Below are positions 63,952-64,000 of a stretch of 64,000 bases of DNA, in pieces. The notes below the pieces were generated by a model. The model worked only from the letters and a program-made list of their open reading frames with translations. It had not been told where the DNA came from and made no database searches. Made by a program: the position numbers and the translations under genes. Source of the DNA: Anditalea andensis. Lineage in GTDB: Bacteria > Bacteroidota > Bacteroidia > Cytophagales > Cyclobacteriaceae. The DNA is taken from positions 496,001 to 560,000 of the forward strand of contig NZ_JMIH01000024.1 in the NCBI RefSeq assembly GCF_000714815.1, given 5' to 3'. Every line of letters starts with the position of its first letter. Position 1 is the stretch's first letter.

Positions 63952-64000
63952 CTACAGCATCTGCCCTCCAGAAATTTCTATCCGCTGTGCCGTAATCCAT
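63952..64000 (-). CDS. C-terminus of an SDR-family protein (partial)
   Basis: Only the last 15 codons and the stop (TAG, 63954-63952) are in the window; the gene continues beyond 64000. The frame reads WITAQRIEISGGQML. The form W-[IV]-T-[AG]-Q-R-[IL]-x-x-[SD]-G-G is the standard C-terminus of classical SDRs. It is a third SDR on the minus strand near this edge. Confidence 0.7.
   Translation of the reverse strand, partial: WITAQRIEISGGQML

Noticed and set aside
1-64000. CRISPR arrays, tRNA and rRNA genes
   Set aside because: I saw no regularly spaced repeats, cloverleaf-like sequences or rRNA segments.

Overview
The window looks like an accessory part of the chromosome of a Bacteroidota bacterium, probably Cytophagales (Cyclobacteriaceae-like). 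The evidence is three SusC/SusD pairs, a hybrid two-component regulator next to glycoside hydrolases, many short Crp/Fnr-type regulators, AT-rich spacers, and TAnnTTTG promoter elements, the Bacteroidota sigma-factor signature. I saw no rRNA, tRNA or CRISPR array. The lineage is inferred from gene content only.

Layout. 1-138: end of a pectate-lyase-like gene. 0.2-10 kb: small enzyme/regulator units (HxlR + MDR reductase; MDR reductase + RidA; Tag glycosylase; methionine aminopeptidase; Crp + DoxX; GNAT; alkaline phosphatase pseudogene; WYL regulator + epoxide hydrolase). 11-16 kb: an orphan SusC/SusD pair. 16-23.3 kb: decayed DNA around an FtsX-type permease and a methyltransferase. 23.3-31 kb: Crp + SDR, Crp + metallo-hydrolase, methyltransferase, DinB, TetR + membrane proteins. 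31-46 kb: a polysaccharide utilization locus (PUL) with HTCS sensor, PKD lipoprotein, SusC, SusD, GH10, an agarase-like GH and GH2, all on the minus strand. 46-51 kb: a second Crp + SDR unit, SDR + AraC, and an HSL-type hydrolase. 52-59 kb: a divergent TetR and a plus-strand SusC / SusD / alkaline-phosphatase-superfamily hydrolase / small membrane protein unit. 59-64 kb: CPBP protease, methyltransferase, IS110 remnant, SDR + AraC, and the C-terminus of another SDR.

How it works together. The recurring module is one regulator next to one or two small redox or detoxification enzymes. Four modules place a Crp-family gene directly upstream of its enzyme. In all four, a palindrome with an ACC...GGT core lies right after the Crp stop codon, 21-23 bp upstream of a -7-like element in the next promoter. 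This geometry puts the operator centre near -41, as in class II activation. Two of these modules (Crp + SDR, near 24 kb and 46.5 kb) are diverged duplicates and also carry a related site before the Crp gene itself. The PUL probably acts on a xylan-containing glycan. The TetR/SusCD/phosphohydrolase locus is the best candidate for an undescribed uptake system, possibly for a phosphoester.

Decay is common: an alkaline phosphatase remnant, a DUF4625-like remnant, a small ORF with an internal stop, a frameshifted RidA gene and an IS110 remnant.
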